Below are positions 63,755-64,000 of a stretch of DNA of 64,000 bases, piece by piece. The stretch comes from Serripes groenlandicus. Taxonomy: Eukaryota; Mollusca; Bivalvia; Cardiida; Cardiidae. The notes under the pieces were generated by a model. The model was not told the DNA's origin. It did no database searches and saw nothing but the letters and a program-made list of their open reading frames with translations. The position numbers and the translations under genes are program-made. Within the stretch, counting starts at the first letter, position 1; each line of letters opens with the position of its first letter. Where the stretch lies: NCBI GenBank assembly GCA_031761405.1, contig JASEVX010000013.1, positions 40,624,601-40,688,600 on the forward strand, in the 5' to 3' direction.

Positions 63755-64000
63755 ACAGTGGACTCGCGATAACTCGAACATGTGATCATTCGAGGATATA
63801 TCGTTTAACACTAAACAATGCTTGGAACGGATCTTCCATTTGAAAACAGCGTAGCAGCTGTTCTGATTGGTCATACGAGCAATCAGAACTGCTGCTTCGT
63901 TGTTTTCTTGATATGGTGTTATCTCTTTCACAATAAACATTGAAGTATAACAATTAATAACAAGCTGAAAATGCATATATAAATTAAGTATCTAAGTGTT
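63755..64000 (+). mobile_element. Left end of a pogo/Tigger-like element
   Basis: After a TA, CAGTGGACTCGCGATAACTC followed by GAA resembles pogo/Tigger (jerky-like) terminal repeats. The element runs out of the window; no transposase seen. Confidence 0.35.

Noticed and set aside
63668..63976. 102-aa minus-strand protein
   Set aside because: It overlaps a 91-bp tandem duplication and the pogo-like left end; no motif or splice context.

Overview
The window looks like animal nuclear DNA, most probably from a bivalve mollusc. It is AT-rich and intron-dominated, with no long bacterial-type reading frame. It is crowded with repeats of kinds familiar from bivalve genomes: tRNA-headed SINEs, elements with 146-169 bp core repeats capped by hairpins, TTAA-flanked MITEs, and fold-back elements. 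The species cannot be read from the sequence. All exon calls rest on splice signals, reading phase and protein motifs seen by eye.

Layout. (1) 0-6.7 kb is repeat-rich, with one convincing terminal coding exon on the + strand (6529-6672, AATAAA just after it) of an unidentified gene. (2) 16.3-40.4 kb holds one minus-strand gene that I could assemble: a FAM234 (ITFG3)-like type II membrane protein with FG-GAP/beta-propeller repeats. Twelve coding exons are placed. All adjacent joins agree in phase except one gap between 25.4 and 20.5 kb, where at least one exon of length 3n+1 is missing. Its 3' end faces the 6.6 kb gene. (3) 44.5-46.8 kb may be a DNA element with CCCAGTAAAC termini, arrays of a GACGTC-containing repeat at both ends, and two broken minus-strand exons inside. 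(4) 47.84-53.76 kb is a 5.9 kb element with TTAA on both sides, 15-bp perfect terminal inverted repeats and a TGACGTCA motif at matching places near both ends. It carries two convergent, decayed genes: a THAP zinc-finger exon on + and a three-exon gene on - resembling the cysteine-rich C-terminal domain of P2X7. This Kolobok-like element is the most interesting object here. (5) 54.1-57.1 kb holds a SINE fragment expanded into an 11-copy 35-bp minisatellite, then a decayed minus-strand LINE with endonuclease and reverse-transcriptase fragments. (6) 57.9-59.4 kb is a broken + strand gene with an OTU-like protease fold lacking its catalytic cysteine; its last bases were amplified into a 193-200 bp tandem array. 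A 1.17 kb solo LTR with a 4-bp target duplication sits inside that array at 60.1-61.3 kb. (7) 61.9-64 kb has a MITE, a 47-bp-arm fold-back, a SINE and the left end of a pogo/Tigger-like element.

The dominant repeat is a piggyBac-like MITE (here 'family A', about 230 bp) with TTAA targets, CCCTTTCCC termini, subterminal CTGCAGCAGACG arms and a strong hairpin on one side. I count about 60 full or partial copies, most of them in the introns of the FAM234-like gene. Some are nested in one another and some abut through a shared TTAA. For family A entries, strand + means the hairpin lies nearer the left end. No tRNA or rRNA gene, CRISPR array or bacterial operon is present.
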